A DNA stretch of 22,069 nt from an uncultured Desulfovibrio sp. (GCA_900553145.1 USCL01000024.1:1-22069), one strand, 5' to 3'. Shown: positions 7,386 through 15,554, counted from the stretch's first letter. Made by a program: numbers and translations. The notes: generated by a model from the sequence alone, not told the origin.

Positions 7386-7409
7386 GCTTCCATACTCAAA
7401 GGATCATCC

Positions 7410-8357
7410 ATGCCCGAACTTTCCCGAGCCGACTGGGTCCGCGAAGCGACCCGCGCCCTGAACGAAGCCGCCGTTGACTCGCCGCGCCTGTCCGCCGAAC
7501 TCATCCTCCAGCACGTCTGCGGCATCAGCCGTGTGGAACTCGCCACCCGCCCGGAAACGCCCCTCACGGCGGATCAGCTTTCCCGCATGACCGGCCTGCT
7601 CCGCCGCCGCGCCGATGGCGAACCGGCCGCCTATCTTCTCGGCCAGCGCGAATTTTACGGCAGGGATTTCCGGGTCACGCCCGCCACCCTCATCCCCCGC
7701 CCTGAAACCGAACACCTCGTCGAAGCGGCCCTGAAAGGCTGCGGCGGCCCCGTCCGGTTCGCGGATCTGGGCACGGGCAGCGGCTGCATCGCCGTGACCC
7801 TGTGCGCGGAACGCCCGGACTGGCGCGGCCTCATGGTCGATCTGTCCGGCCGGGCGCTGGCCGTGGCCTGCCAGAACGCCGTGCGCCACGATGTCCGCCA
7901 GAGGCTCCAACCCGTCCGCGCCGACTTCACCCGGCCCCTCCTGCGCCCGGATTCGCTGGATCTGCTGGTCAGCAACCCCCCTTATGTCGGCAAGGCCGAA
8001 TACGAAGGGCTCTCCGCCGAGGTCCGCGATTTCGAGCCCGTTACGGCGCTTGTCCCGAACTTTGTGGATTCGGATAAAATCCCCAGCCATGACCACCATC
8101 ATGACCACGGCGGCAGCCACAGCCATGCCCCTTCCGCTCCCCCGGATAAGCCGGAAGGGCTGGAACACCTGATCGCCGTGGCCCAAGAGGCGTTCACGGC
8201 CCTCAAGCCGGGCGGCCTGCTGCTCATGGAGCACGGCTACAGGCAAGGCGCGGCCATAAAAGTGTTGCTTGAAAGCCACAGATGGGAAAACGTCTTGATT
8301 CTCAAAGATTTGTCGGGGCGCGATCGTGTGGCGAGCGCCCGGAAGCCTGCGGCTTGA
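7410..8357 (+). CDS. prmC: Release-factor glutamine N5-methyltransferase PrmC with His-rich insert
   Basis: PrmC methylates the GGQ glutamine of RF1/RF2 using S-adenosylmethionine. Length is 315 aa, longer than the usual ~275-290. The N-terminal helical domain (1-~95) is followed by LIPRPETEHLV (94-104), the SAM motif ADLGTGSGCIA (118-128) and the catalytic NPPYV (189-193). A run of seven histidines (H227-H239, pattern HDHHHDHGGSHSH) sits where most PrmC proteins have a short loop before the final DGL/GLEHL helix. The start at 7410 has AAGGA 7 nt upstream. A longer reading from 7320 would run through the repeat. It lies 131 bp upstream of lpxC. Confidence 0.94.
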   Translation: MPELSRADWVREATRALNEAAVDSPRLSAELILQHVCGISRVELATRPETPLTADQLSRMTGLLRRRADGEPAAYLLGQREFYGRDFRVTPATLIPRPETEHLVEAALKGCGGPVRFADLGTGSGCIAVTLCAERPDWRGLMVDLSGRALAVACQNAVRHDVRQRLQPVRADFTRPLLRPDSLDLLVSNPPYVGKAEYEGLSAEVRDFEPVTALVPNFVDSDKIPSHDHHHDHGGSHSHAPSAPPDKPEGLEHLIAVAQEAFTALKPGGLLLMEHGYRQGAAIKVLLESHRWENVLILKDLSGRDRVASARKPAA

Positions 8358-8488
8358 GGGCCACAGTGTTGTGGAAAAGACACGATGGCTTTTTTGTCAC
8401 AATACATTTTTTTCATTGAGTGAAAAGGAGATACGACGCATAAAGGATTTGGCCCGCTTCTTGCTGCAAGTTAGAGCGGAGGGATTCC

Positions 8489-9406
8489 ATGAACCAGACT
8501 ACCATTCAACGCGTCGTTACTTGTTCCGGTATTGGCCTGCACAGCGGCAACAAGGTCTACCTTGCTCTTCGTCCCGCTTCGGCCAACACGGGCATCATTT
8601 TCGACATCCATACACCGGATGGCATCCGCCGCGTGAGTCCCGCCCCCAAAGCCGTCGCCACGACGGTCCTCGCCACCACTCTCGGCTCCAACGATGCCAC
8701 AGTCTCCACCGTGGAGCATCTGCTGGCTTCCGTGCTTGGCCTCGGCATCGACAACCTGATCATCAGCGTCGAGGGCGGCGAAATCCCGATTATGGACGGT
8801 TCCGCAGCGGCGTTTCTGGCTCTGTTCGCCGAAGCCGGCATCCATGAGCTGCCCGCGCCCCGCAAGGTGATGCGCATCAGCCGCCCCATGGAGCTGCGCG
8901 ACGGCAACAAGTATATCCGTGCGCTCCCCTATGCCGGATTCCGTGTGGACTGCACCATCGACTTTCCCCATCCGACCATCGGCCGCGAGCACTTCAGCAT
9001 GGAAGTGACCCCGGAAAGCTTTACCCGCGTCGCCAATGCCCGCACATTCGGCTTCTTTAAGGATGTCGAATATCTGCATAGCCACGGCCTTGCCCGCGGC
9101 GGCTCCCTGGAAAGCGTTGTCGTGCTCGACGACAACGGCGTCATGAATCCGGAAGGCCTGCGTTACAAGGACGAATTCGTCCGCCACAAGGTGCTGGACT
9201 TCATCGGCGACATGGCCATGCTCGGCATGCCCATTCAGGGGCAGTTCGAAATCTGCTGCTCGGGCCATCAGCTGAACAACGCCTTCCTCCGCAAGGCGGA
9301 AAGCGAACGGGCGCTCCAGCTCATCGACCTCTCCCTCGAAGAGGCGCAGACCCGCAAGACCCGCGAAAAGCGGCCCGCTTACGAAGGTTCGCTGGCTCTG
9401 GCGTAA
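8489..9406 (+). CDS. lpxC: UDP-3-O-acyl-N-acetylglucosamine deacetylase LpxC
   Basis: Zinc enzyme of the committed step of lipid A synthesis. Length is 305 aa, normal. The zinc ligands and catalytic residues are all present by family comparison: E76-H77 in STVEHLLA, H233 and D237 in HKVLDFIGD, D241 in the same motif, and H260 in SGHQLNN. The amino-terminal ATTL and MDGSA motifs are typical. GGAGGG lies 5 nt before the ATG. It shows that the cell has an LPS-bearing outer membrane. A terminator-like hairpin follows. The 131-bp upstream gap to prmC has an AT-rich stretch, but I could not fix a promoter there. Confidence 0.98.
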   Translation: MNQTTIQRVVTCSGIGLHSGNKVYLALRPASANTGIIFDIHTPDGIRRVSPAPKAVATTVLATTLGSNDATVSTVEHLLASVLGLGIDNLIISVEGGEIPIMDGSAAAFLALFAEAGIHELPAPRKVMRISRPMELRDGNKYIRALPYAGFRVDCTIDFPHPTIGREHFSMEVTPESFTRVANARTFGFFKDVEYLHSHGLARGGSLESVVVLDDNGVMNPEGLRYKDEFVRHKVLDFIGDMAMLGMPIQGQFEICCSGHQLNNAFLRKAESERALQLIDLSLEEAQTRKTREKRPAYEGSLALA

Positions 9407-9429
9407 GACAAACCCGATCCGACCTGACG

Positions 9430-9485
9430 AGGGGGAACGGAATGCCCTGCGGGATGTCCCCGCACGGTACGCCGCTCCCCCTTTT
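9430..9485 (+). terminator. Terminator-like hairpin after lpxC
   Basis: AGGGGGA (9430-9436) pairs with TCCCCCT (9476-9482) and CGG (9438-9440) with CCG (9472-9474), separated by one mismatch. An inner stem TGCGGG/CCCGCA (9448-9453/9459-9464) tops it. TTTT ends the structure. The long, interrupted stem makes it a plausible rather than certain terminator. Confidence 0.55.
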
Positions 9486-9569
9486 CCGTACCCGCACCTC
9501 CGGCGCGGCAGACACTTTCCTTTTCCCTGACGAGCGGAAACGCCATCAACCTTTTTACGAGGAATGACA

Positions 9570-10016
9570 ATGGCCACCTTCCAGACCATCACGACCGATA
9601 AGAAACAGTACCTCCCACTCCTCCTGCTCGCGGACCCCTGCGAAGCCATGATCGATCGCTATCTGGAAGCCGGGGACATGCATGTCCTCTCTATCGGCGA
9701 CGCCCCCGTCTGCGTGGCCGTGGTCATCCCCTATTCCGATACGGCCTGCGAACTCAAGAACCTTGCCACCGACCCCCAGTTCCAAAAGCAGGGATACGCC
9801 ACCCGGCTGATGGAAACCCTGTTCAAGTTCTACGCGGCGCGTTTCCGGACGATGTATGTGGGAACCGCAGCCCCCGGCGTGGCTTTTTACACACGGTTCG
9901 GTTTCGCGCCCTCGCACACCGTCACTGGATTTTTTACCGACAACTACCCCGAACCTCTCTACGACGACGGCGTCCTCCTCACGGACATGCTTTACCTCAA
10001 AAAGGAGCTGGCCTGA
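9570..10016 (+). CDS. GNAT-family N-acetyltransferase
   Basis: Single GNAT domain of 148 aa. The acetyl-CoA-binding motif A is seen as LATDPQFQKQGYATRLM with Q72-x-x-G75-x-A77, and the C-terminal motif B-like AFYTRFGF lies at 105-112. It transfers an acyl group from acyl-CoA to an unknown amine. Two in-frame ATGs exist. The second (9570) is preferred because GAGGA lies about 7 nt upstream; the first (9564) is too close to it. It is followed after 23 bp by an HD-domain gene, so the two may be co-transcribed. Confidence 0.9.
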   Translation: MATFQTITTDKKQYLPLLLLADPCEAMIDRYLEAGDMHVLSIGDAPVCVAVVIPYSDTACELKNLATDPQFQKQGYATRLMETLFKFYAARFRTMYVGTAAPGVAFYTRFGFAPSHTVTGFFTDNYPEPLYDDGVLLTDMLYLKKELA

Positions 10017-10039
10017 TCAGGACGCCTGAGGACACACCA

Positions 10040-10606
10040 GTGGACATCATTGAACAATACCTGCGTTTCATCAAGGAAGCCGAGCGGCTGAAGGCCGTCA
10101 CCCGCACGGCGTGGGCCCATGACGGGCGACGCGAAAGCACGGCCGAACACTCGTGGCGGCTGGCCCTGTTCGCCGGCCTTGCCGCGGAGCGTCTTCCCGG
10201 TCTGGACAGGGAAAAAGTGCTCATGATGAGCCTGATCCACGACATGGGCGAACTCTACGGCGGGGACGTTTCGGCGGCCCTGTGCCCGGACCCGCAGGAA
10301 AAGGCCGACGAGGAACGCCGGGCCGTCCGCAAGGCTTTTTCCCTGCTCCCCAAGCAGCAGGCCGAAACGTTGTCGGGCCTGTGGGAAGAATACAACGCGA
10401 ACGCCACGCCGGAAGCCCGGCTCGTCAAGGCGCTGGACAAGGCCGAAACCATCATCCAGCACAATCAGGGCCGCAACCCTGCGGATTTCGACTACCGGTT
10501 CAACCTCGGTTACGGAAAGGAGTACTTCGAGGATGACGCGTTCCTGCGGGAACTCCGCACAAGGCTGGACGAGGAAACCGCCGCCAGACTCCACGGCACA
10601 TCCTGA
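10040..10606 (+). CDS. HD-domain phosphohydrolase (YfbR/HDDC2-like)
   Basis: A 188-aa protein with metal ligands in HD order: H37 (TAEHSWR), H67-D68 (LIHDMGELYGGD) and D133 (KALDKAE). HDMGE-Y-GD is the signature of the HDDC2/YfbR group, whose characterised members are 5'-deoxynucleotidases. Conserved E71 and D76 fit this group. The start is GTG at 10040 with GAGG about 9 nt upstream. Substrate preference is inferred from the family only. It sits 23 bp behind the GNAT gene and ends before a strong terminator. Confidence 0.9.
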   Translation: MDIIEQYLRFIKEAERLKAVTRTAWAHDGRRESTAEHSWRLALFAGLAAERLPGLDREKVLMMSLIHDMGELYGGDVSAALCPDPQEKADEERRAVRKAFSLLPKQQAETLSGLWEEYNANATPEARLVKALDKAETIIQHNQGRNPADFDYRFNLGYGKEYFEDDAFLRELRTRLDEETAARLHGTS

Positions 10607-10628
10607 GCGCACACATCCCCAAAAGGGC

Positions 10629-10667
10629 AAAGGCATGGGAACCATCTGGTTTCCATGCCTTTTCTTT
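10629..10667 (+). terminator. Rho-independent terminator between convergent genes
   Basis: A 15-bp stem (10629-10643 with 10648-10662, one G-T pair) closes an ATCT loop and is followed by a T-rich tail (10663-10667). It lies 22 bp after the HD gene. The complementary strand also carries T-rich sequence, so it can serve the GlcG-like gene arriving from the right. Confidence 0.9.
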
Positions 10668-10809
10668 GCCTGACAGGAAAAAGCGCCGGACGGCCTCTCC
10701 GTTCCGCTATCCGGGAAAAAGGCCGCAGAAGAAAGGCTCTGCGGAAGGGCGGCGAACCGCACCGGCACGTTTGCGGCAAGCGTCCCCGCCCTTCCCGTTT
10801 TTCCCGTAC

Positions 10810-11301
10810 TTACTTGAACGCGGCGACGCCGGCCTTGGCGACGTTGGTGTCTTCCGCCACGCTGCCGCCGCTCACACCGACGGCGCCGACGATGACGCCA
10901 TCCTTGTTCTTGAGCAGCTCGCCGCCGCCGAAGATGACCAGCCCGTTGTTGGTGACTTCAATGCCGTACAGTTCCTTGCCGGGCTGGGAAGCCGCGCCGA
11001 GGGCGGACGTCGGCATGTTGAACAGGCGGGCGGTGCGGGCCTTGCCGATGGAGATGTCGATGCTGCCGAGGAAAGCCCCGTCCATGCGGGTGAAGGCCTT
11101 CAGGTTGCCTCCGGCGTCCACGACGGCGATGTTCATGGGCACGCCCTGCTCTTTGGCCTTGGCGAGAGCCCCCTTGATGACCGTTTCAGCCTGCGCCTGC
11201 GTGATGTCGCCGGGAAGCTGGAGTTTGCTCACATCCACACCGGCGAACGCGGTAACGGAAAAAGCCAGAACCATCAGGCCGGACAAAAGAAGACGACGCA
11301 T
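10810..11301 (-). CDS. Exported GlcG/HbpS-type haem-binding-domain protein
   Basis: Length is 163 aa. Residues 1-20 form a typical signal peptide (two arginines, hydrophobic core, AFA cleavage site before GVDVS), so the protein is periplasmic. The mature part carries the GlcG/HbpS fold features: MNIAVVDAGGNLKAFTRMDGA, SIDISIGKARTA and the closing GLVIFGGGELLKN...VGAVGVSGG. Members bind haem or act as small sensor or accessory domains, and the real ligand is unknown. GGAGG lies 6 nt before the start at 11301. A longer reading to 11355 lacks a good site. It is divergent from mutL, sharing a 120-bp control region. Confidence 0.88.
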   Translation of the reverse strand: MRRLLLSGLMVLAFSVTAFAGVDVSKLQLPGDITQAQAETVIKGALAKAKEQGVPMNIAVVDAGGNLKAFTRMDGAFLGSIDISIGKARTARLFNMPTSALGAASQPGKELYGIEVTNNGLVIFGGGELLKNKDGVIVGAVGVSGGSVAEDTNVAKAGVAAFK

Positions 11302-11385
11302 GAAAACCTCCATCTGTTGCGGTATGGGCAAAGCGCCCCATCCCGCGGAACGCACCCGGCGCCCCGCTTCGCCTTACGGTATCCA

Positions 11386-11415
11386 CTTGCGCCTTGTTCC
11401 GCAAGACACTATATC
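11386..11415 (+). promoter_or_regulatory. mutL promoter placing the transcript start at the ATG
   Basis: TTGCGC (11387-11392) and TATATC (11410-11415) are 17 bp apart. The predicted start of transcription falls at about 11421-11423, on the mutL ATG (11422). A short inverted repeat CTTGCG (11386-11391)/CGCAAG (11400-11405) covers the -35 side. No Shine-Dalgarno is present before the ATG, which agrees with a leaderless message. Confidence 0.5.
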
Positions 11416-11421
11416 AAATGG

Positions 11422-13485
11422 ATGAACGAAACATCCCCTCACGACGGTTCGCCTGCCGGACGCCGCAGCATCCATCTCCTTTCGCCCGAACTGCGCAACC
11501 AGATCGCAGCCGGCGAAGTGGTGGAACGCCCCGCGAGCGTGGTCAAGGAACTTGTGGAAAACAGCCTCGACGCCGGGGCCTCGCTGATCGAAGTCACGCT
11601 GGAAAACGGCGGCCAGAGCCTCATCCGGGTCAGGGACAACGGCGCGGGCATCCCCGCCGCCGAACTGGAGCTGGCCGTCACGCGCCACGCCACCAGCAAA
11701 ATAACCAGCATGGACGATCTCTGGCGCATCAGCTCCTTCGGGTTCCGCGGCGAAGCCCTGCCGAGCATCGCGTCCGTATCCAGCTTCCGCATGGAATCGG
11801 CCTTCCGCCCCTCGGAGGATGCCGAGCCCGACGCCGCCTTCATCCTGATGGAGCACGGCGTGCTCGCCCAGCAGGGCCCGAGCGGCCTGCACAGGGGGAC
11901 GGTCGTGGAGGTCCGCGACCTTTTCGCCACCATCCCCGCCCGCCTCAAATTCCTGAAAGCCCCGGCGACCGAACAGAAGCGCGCACAGGAGCTCCTTATC
12001 CGGCTCGCGCTCACGCATACGGACGCGGGCTTCATCTTCCTCGCCGGGACGCGGGAAGTCCTGCGCTTCCCCGCCGGGCAGTCCCTTCAGGAACGCCTCT
12101 CGGTCATCTGGCCCGATTCCGTTACGGAAACCCTGCTGCCCTTTGACCGTACCACCCATGACATCCGCGTCCACGGGCTGGTTTCCCCTCCCGGGCAGGC
12201 GCAGCCCCGCGGCGACCGGATGCTGCTCTACGTCAACGGCAGGGCCGTCAACGACAAGGTCATCCTGCGCGCCGTCCGTGAAGCCTACAAGGGGCGCCTC
12301 CTTTCCAAAGAATACCCGCAGATCGTCCTGTTTATGGAGCTGCCCCCCGAAGAAGTGGACGTGAACGTGCACCCCGCCAAGATCGAAGTCCGGTTCCGGG
12401 ACGAGCGTTCCGTATTCGGAGCCGTGATCCGGGCTGTGGAGGAGGCGGTCGTCCGCAATCTCCCCACATCCGATCTTGCCTCCCCCCTTTCCAATGAAGC
12501 CGCCCGCCCCGCCCCCGCGTTTGAACCCAAGCCCCTCGGCTTTTGGGGAGAAGCGGATCGCGAGCGCGTCATGCGGCCTCAGCAACAGCCGCTCATACAG
12601 CCGGATCACGAGGAAACGGATCCCGCCGCGCCTCCCGTATCGGAACGGACGCCCTCCGAACCGGCCCGCGCGCCCGACCCCTTCTTGTATGGGGAGGAAG
12701 GGCTCCCGTGGGACAAGGTTCCCCCCGCCGCCTCATCCCTGCATGAAACGGCCCACGCTTTTACGGCTCCGCAACCTTCGGGGGCCGTTGCGGATCCCCG
12801 CCCATCGCCGGAAACCGCGCCGCACTCCGCCGCGCCAGCCGCCAGCCCGGCCAAACCGTCCGAAGCCCGGCAGCCGGAAATCGAACAGCTCGGCGAAGGG
12901 CAGGTGCGCGTCGGCCCCTACGTGTACATGGGGCAAGTCGGCGGGACGTACCTGCTCCTCCGGGATATACGCAACGGCCGCGACAACGCTTCGCTGCTGA
13001 TCCTCGATCAGCACGCCGCGCACGAACGGGTGCTTGTGTCCCGGATAGAGGCCGGGGGCTTTTCAGGCATGTCGCAGCCGCTGGTGCTGCCGCTCGAATA
13101 TACGCTGCATCCGGCTGAACGCGAACGTATTCAGGAGTTCCACGAATCCCTTTCCGCGCTCGGCTTCGAGCTGGCGCTGCGGGAACAGGGAGCCGGGAGC
13201 GTGCTGGAAGTCCGGGCCGTGCCGCCGCTGCTGGAGCGGGCCGCCGCCGGGGAATTCATCCGCGAGGTGCTTGCCGGACGCAAGGAGAATCTCCATTCCT
13301 TGTGGGCCATGATGGCCTGCAAGGCCGCGATCAAGGCGGGGGACGCCCTTGCCCCGGACGAGGCCGTCAACCTCATCGCCCAGTGGCTCATGACCGAAAA
13401 CCGTCAATTCTGCCCGCACGGGCGGCCCTGCGTCCTGCAATGGGGGACCGCCGATCTGGATAAGATGTTCAAGAGGATGGGGTAA
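11422..13485 (+). CDS. mutL: DNA mismatch repair protein MutL
   Basis: Length is 687 aa. The GHKL ATPase domain contains NQIAAGEVVERP (26-37), ELVENSLDAGA (43-53), DNGAGI (72-77), TSKI (91-94) and GFRGEAL (107-113). A proline/alanine-rich linker spans about 350-490. The C-terminal domain starts near 500 and carries DQHAAHE (529-535), MACKAA with C633 and CPHGRP (664-669), all marks of endonuclease-type MutL. In the metal motif DQHA(X)2E(X)4E the last glutamate is replaced by S540, with E543 three residues on. The ATG at 11422 is the only reasonable start. The open frame continues far upstream but has no start with a ribosome site. The gene stands alone. Confidence 0.97.
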   Translation: MNETSPHDGSPAGRRSIHLLSPELRNQIAAGEVVERPASVVKELVENSLDAGASLIEVTLENGGQSLIRVRDNGAGIPAAELELAVTRHATSKITSMDDLWRISSFGFRGEALPSIASVSSFRMESAFRPSEDAEPDAAFILMEHGVLAQQGPSGLHRGTVVEVRDLFATIPARLKFLKAPATEQKRAQELLIRLALTHTDAGFIFLAGTREVLRFPAGQSLQERLSVIWPDSVTETLLPFDRTTHDIRVHGLVSPPGQAQPRGDRMLLYVNGRAVNDKVILRAVREAYKGRLLSKEYPQIVLFMELPPEEVDVNVHPAKIEVRFRDERSVFGAVIRAVEEAVVRNLPTSDLASPLSNEAARPAPAFEPKPLGFWGEADRERVMRPQQQPLIQPDHEETDPAAPPVSERTPSEPARAPDPFLYGEEGLPWDKVPPAASSLHETAHAFTAPQPSGAVADPRPSPETAPHSAAPAASPAKPSEARQPEIEQLGEGQVRVGPYVYMGQVGGTYLLLRDIRNGRDNASLLILDQHAAHERVLVSRIEAGGFSGMSQPLVLPLEYTLHPAERERIQEFHESLSALGFELALREQGAGSVLEVRAVPPLLERAAAGEFIREVLAGRKENLHSLWAMMACKAAIKAGDALAPDEAVNLIAQWLMTENRQFCPHGRPCVLQWGTADLDKMFKRMG

Positions 13486-13663
13486 GAAAAAATTGGAGGG
13501 GAGAGGGAGGGGCTGCGGAGTATTTCCCGTCCGCCTGCGCCCCCCGGAACCGCAAGGAGATTAGAGGCCAGCCTGCGCCATGAAAGCCATGACGGAATGA
13601 CCTGAGCATGTTGAAAAGATTCCCCTTGAAGAATGCTCTGCTTCCTCAAAGACCGTTTAAAAG
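13486..13663. other. Short gene-free stretch after mutL
   Basis: No gene seen. It contains a G-rich run (13495-13512) that resembles the left arm of the intergenic repeat, without a clear partner arm. The shared terminator at 13664-13692 follows. Confidence 0.4.
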
Positions 13664-13692
13664 AAGCCGCCCGGAGCATTCCGGGCGGCTTT
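13661..13692. terminator. Bidirectional terminator between mutL and the DUF4139 gene
   Basis: A perfect 12-bp stem (13664-13675 with 13680-13691) with a GCAT loop. The plus strand ends in TTT. The minus strand runs into TTCTTTTAAA, the better T-run, so it may mainly serve the minus-strand gene whose stop is at 13878. Confidence 0.85.
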
Positions 13693-13709
13693 CGCATGCG
13701 GGGAACGCT

Positions 13710-13850
13710 GCGGACAGGGAGCCGATAAAACGAAAGCCTTTGGAAAGGGCGGGATGGGCGCGAGCCGCGCTGGCGGATTTGGGGAAGGGAGGGAAAAGCG
13801 CGGGGGCGTTCCCCCTTTCCTCAGAAACGCTTTCCCTCCCTTCCCCAATA
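13710..13850. repeat. Palindromic intergenic repeat, longest copy with conserved flank
   Basis: A 19-bp stem (13781-13800 with 13828-13846, one extra A in the left arm) whose tip has TCCTCAGAAACG and an inner GGGGG/CCCCC hairpin. The flank 13710-13776 is the inverted counterpart of 5084-5151, with 26 identical bases (13751-13776). It lies between the convergent mutL and DUF4139 genes. Confidence 0.8.
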
Positions 13851-13877
13851 TTTCCATGCCATTTCAAGCAATCCGCC

Positions 13878-15389
13878 CTATCTTCCATCCACAAAGGGCA
13901 TGTCCTCGGGCGCGGAAGCTTCGACGGTGTAGTCGATAACGCTCTTGCCGGAAGCGGGCACGTCGAGATCCCATGTGTTTACATGATCCTTCACGGCCGG
14001 GGCGGGCTTGGCGACGACCTTCACTTCAATCGCGCTGTCGCCGATCTGCGGTTCCGGATCTTCCACGCGCACGACGACGGGCTTCGTGTGGCTGTTCACG
14101 ACCTCGATCGTCCACTTCCAGACGCGGGTCTGACGCTTGCCCACAAAGCCCTTGCTGCCGCTCTGGCGGAGATCCTGCTTCATGTCCACCGTCACGCGGG
14201 AATCCCTGCCGAAAAACATGTCCTCATGATCCCCCGCCAGCGCAAAGGAACCCGAGCCCACGGGCAGCCCATCCACCGAGTACTGCGCGGGGCCGCGCGG
14301 CCAATCCACGGCTTCGGGCAAACGGACCTCGGCCATCAGCCATGCGGCCTTGCCGCCATAGCCGGGGCGGGCCAAACGGACGAACGAAGCCTTCCACTCG
14401 CCACTCGCCAGTTCAAACAGCACGGGCTTCCCGGCGGGGACCGTGCGCGTCCCGAGATCCCACGCGGCGAACGTCGCCATTTCAAGGGCCTCTATGGGCG
14501 GAGCCGCCTTCATCGCCATGTTGGGGGCCGCGTCCATAGCCGCCTGCTCCATGACGGGGCCCGCGGCAAGCGCCCGGGGCATATGCGTCACCTTCCGCAG
14601 CCTCCAGACAGGCAGGCCGCCCGGCTGCAATCCGTCGCCGGGGTTGGCGGAAGCCAGCGTGAGATGCACGCCCTTCCAGTCCTGCCCCGTCGCTTGCCGG
14701 ATTTCCGCCTGCTGCGCAAAACGCACCAGCCCCTTCTCCGGTTCCGCGTCGAACCGGTAGGCCGGAGACCAGCCGCATCCGGACAGCATGTAGGCATAAC
14801 GAACCCGGACGGCCCCGGTGACATCGCCGACCTGCGCCTCGACCCGGGTGCCCATCGCGGCAGCGCCGTATTCCGACAGCGCCTGCTCAAGGCGCGCCAC
14901 GCCTTCCCGCGCTTCCGTGACCTGCGGCTCCAGAGCGGCGGCCTGCACGTACAAGGCCTTGAGGCGTTCCGGCATGGCCGCATCCAGCTTCTCCATCTCT
15001 TCCATCGAGATCTCTTGCGCCAACGCGCCCTTGCTCCAGAGGGTGATCCGCGCGGCCACCGCCGCGGCCTCGCCTTCCAGAGCCGCCGCATGGGCCCGCG
15101 CCACGGCCAAGTCCTGACGCAGCGCCGCTACGGTTTCGCTGTCCGCCACGGCAACCGGGATTGCCCGGCGGCTGACGACCGCGCCTTTATCCAAGGCAAT
15201 CACCAAGGAATCCAGCTCGGCATCGGCGGGGACCACAAACGACACAGCACCGTTCTCCACAGGCAGGGTATCGTCGACCTGCACCTGCGCGCCTGAAGGA
15301 TAGAGCACAATATCCATCGCCGGAGCCGCGGCCGCGACGCCGGACAGACACCACATCAAAGCCGCCAGCAATACCAGACGGTTTCGCAT
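13878..15389 (-). CDS. Exported DUF4139/DUF4140 (MuiA-like) protein
   Basis: Length is 503 aa. Residues 1 to about 22 are a signal peptide (MRNRLVLLAAL...AAAA). The N-terminal DUF4140-like region (IVLYPSGAQVQV to DKGAVVSR) is followed by an alanine/glutamate-rich coiled coil (about 90-185). The DUF4139 region begins VRVRYAYMLSGCGWSPAYRFDA, and an intact C-terminal beta-rich part carries FVGKRQTRVWKWTIEVVN. The family includes proteins annotated as mucoidy inhibitor A, but the molecular function is not established. Start at 15389 has GAGGT 7 nt upstream; the alternative at 15470 would cross the leader structure. It is downstream of secA, behind a terminator, with its own structured leader. Confidence 0.85.
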   Translation of the reverse strand: MRNRLVLLAALMWCLSGVAAAAPAMDIVLYPSGAQVQVDDTLPVENGAVSFVVPADAELDSLVIALDKGAVVSRRAIPVAVADSETVAALRQDLAVARAHAAALEGEAAAVAARITLWSKGALAQEISMEEMEKLDAAMPERLKALYVQAAALEPQVTEAREGVARLEQALSEYGAAAMGTRVEAQVGDVTGAVRVRYAYMLSGCGWSPAYRFDAEPEKGLVRFAQQAEIRQATGQDWKGVHLTLASANPGDGLQPGGLPVWRLRKVTHMPRALAAGPVMEQAAMDAAPNMAMKAAPPIEALEMATFAAWDLGTRTVPAGKPVLFELASGEWKASFVRLARPGYGGKAAWLMAEVRLPEAVDWPRGPAQYSVDGLPVGSGSFALAGDHEDMFFGRDSRVTVDMKQDLRQSGSKGFVGKRQTRVWKWTIEVVNSHTKPVVVRVEDPEPQIGDSAIEVKVVAKPAPAVKDHVNTWDLDVPASGKSVIDYTVEASAPEDMPFVDGR

Positions 15390-15414
15390 TGTTACCTCAC
15401 TTTGCAACGCATAC

Positions 15415-15505
15415 AAAAAAAGGAGAAGCCATTCGGCACCTCCCCGGATACGCTCACGCATTCCCCGCATCCTGCGGGAAGGTGAGCCAGTTTCGCCGAA
15501 CTCAC
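15415..15505 (-). promoter_or_regulatory. Structured leader of the DUF4139 gene with terminator hairpin
   Basis: On the minus strand a hairpin (15443-15435 with 15430-15422, loop GAAT) is followed directly by seven T residues (15421-15415), 25 nt before the ATG. That looks like an intrinsic terminator inside the leader. Upstream, GTGAG (15505-15501) can pair with CTCAC (15486-15482). The same CTCAC can instead pair with a second GTGAGC (15457-15452), enclosing an 8-bp hairpin (15480-15461). I recognise no known riboswitch class and found no clear promoter for it. Confidence 0.45.
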
Positions 15506-15554
15506 TTCAAAAAGCCATGAAAATCTCATCCTCGCTCCGCCTTCCTCCGCGCCA

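Noticed and set aside
8385..8423. 12-codon leader peptide before lpxC (MALLSQYIFFIE)
   Set aside because: No Shine-Dalgarno and no attenuator structure after it.
10666..11421. N-terminal extension of mutL
   Set aside because: It overlaps the antisense GlcG-like gene and promoter, and MutL homologues start close to the NQIAAGEV motif.
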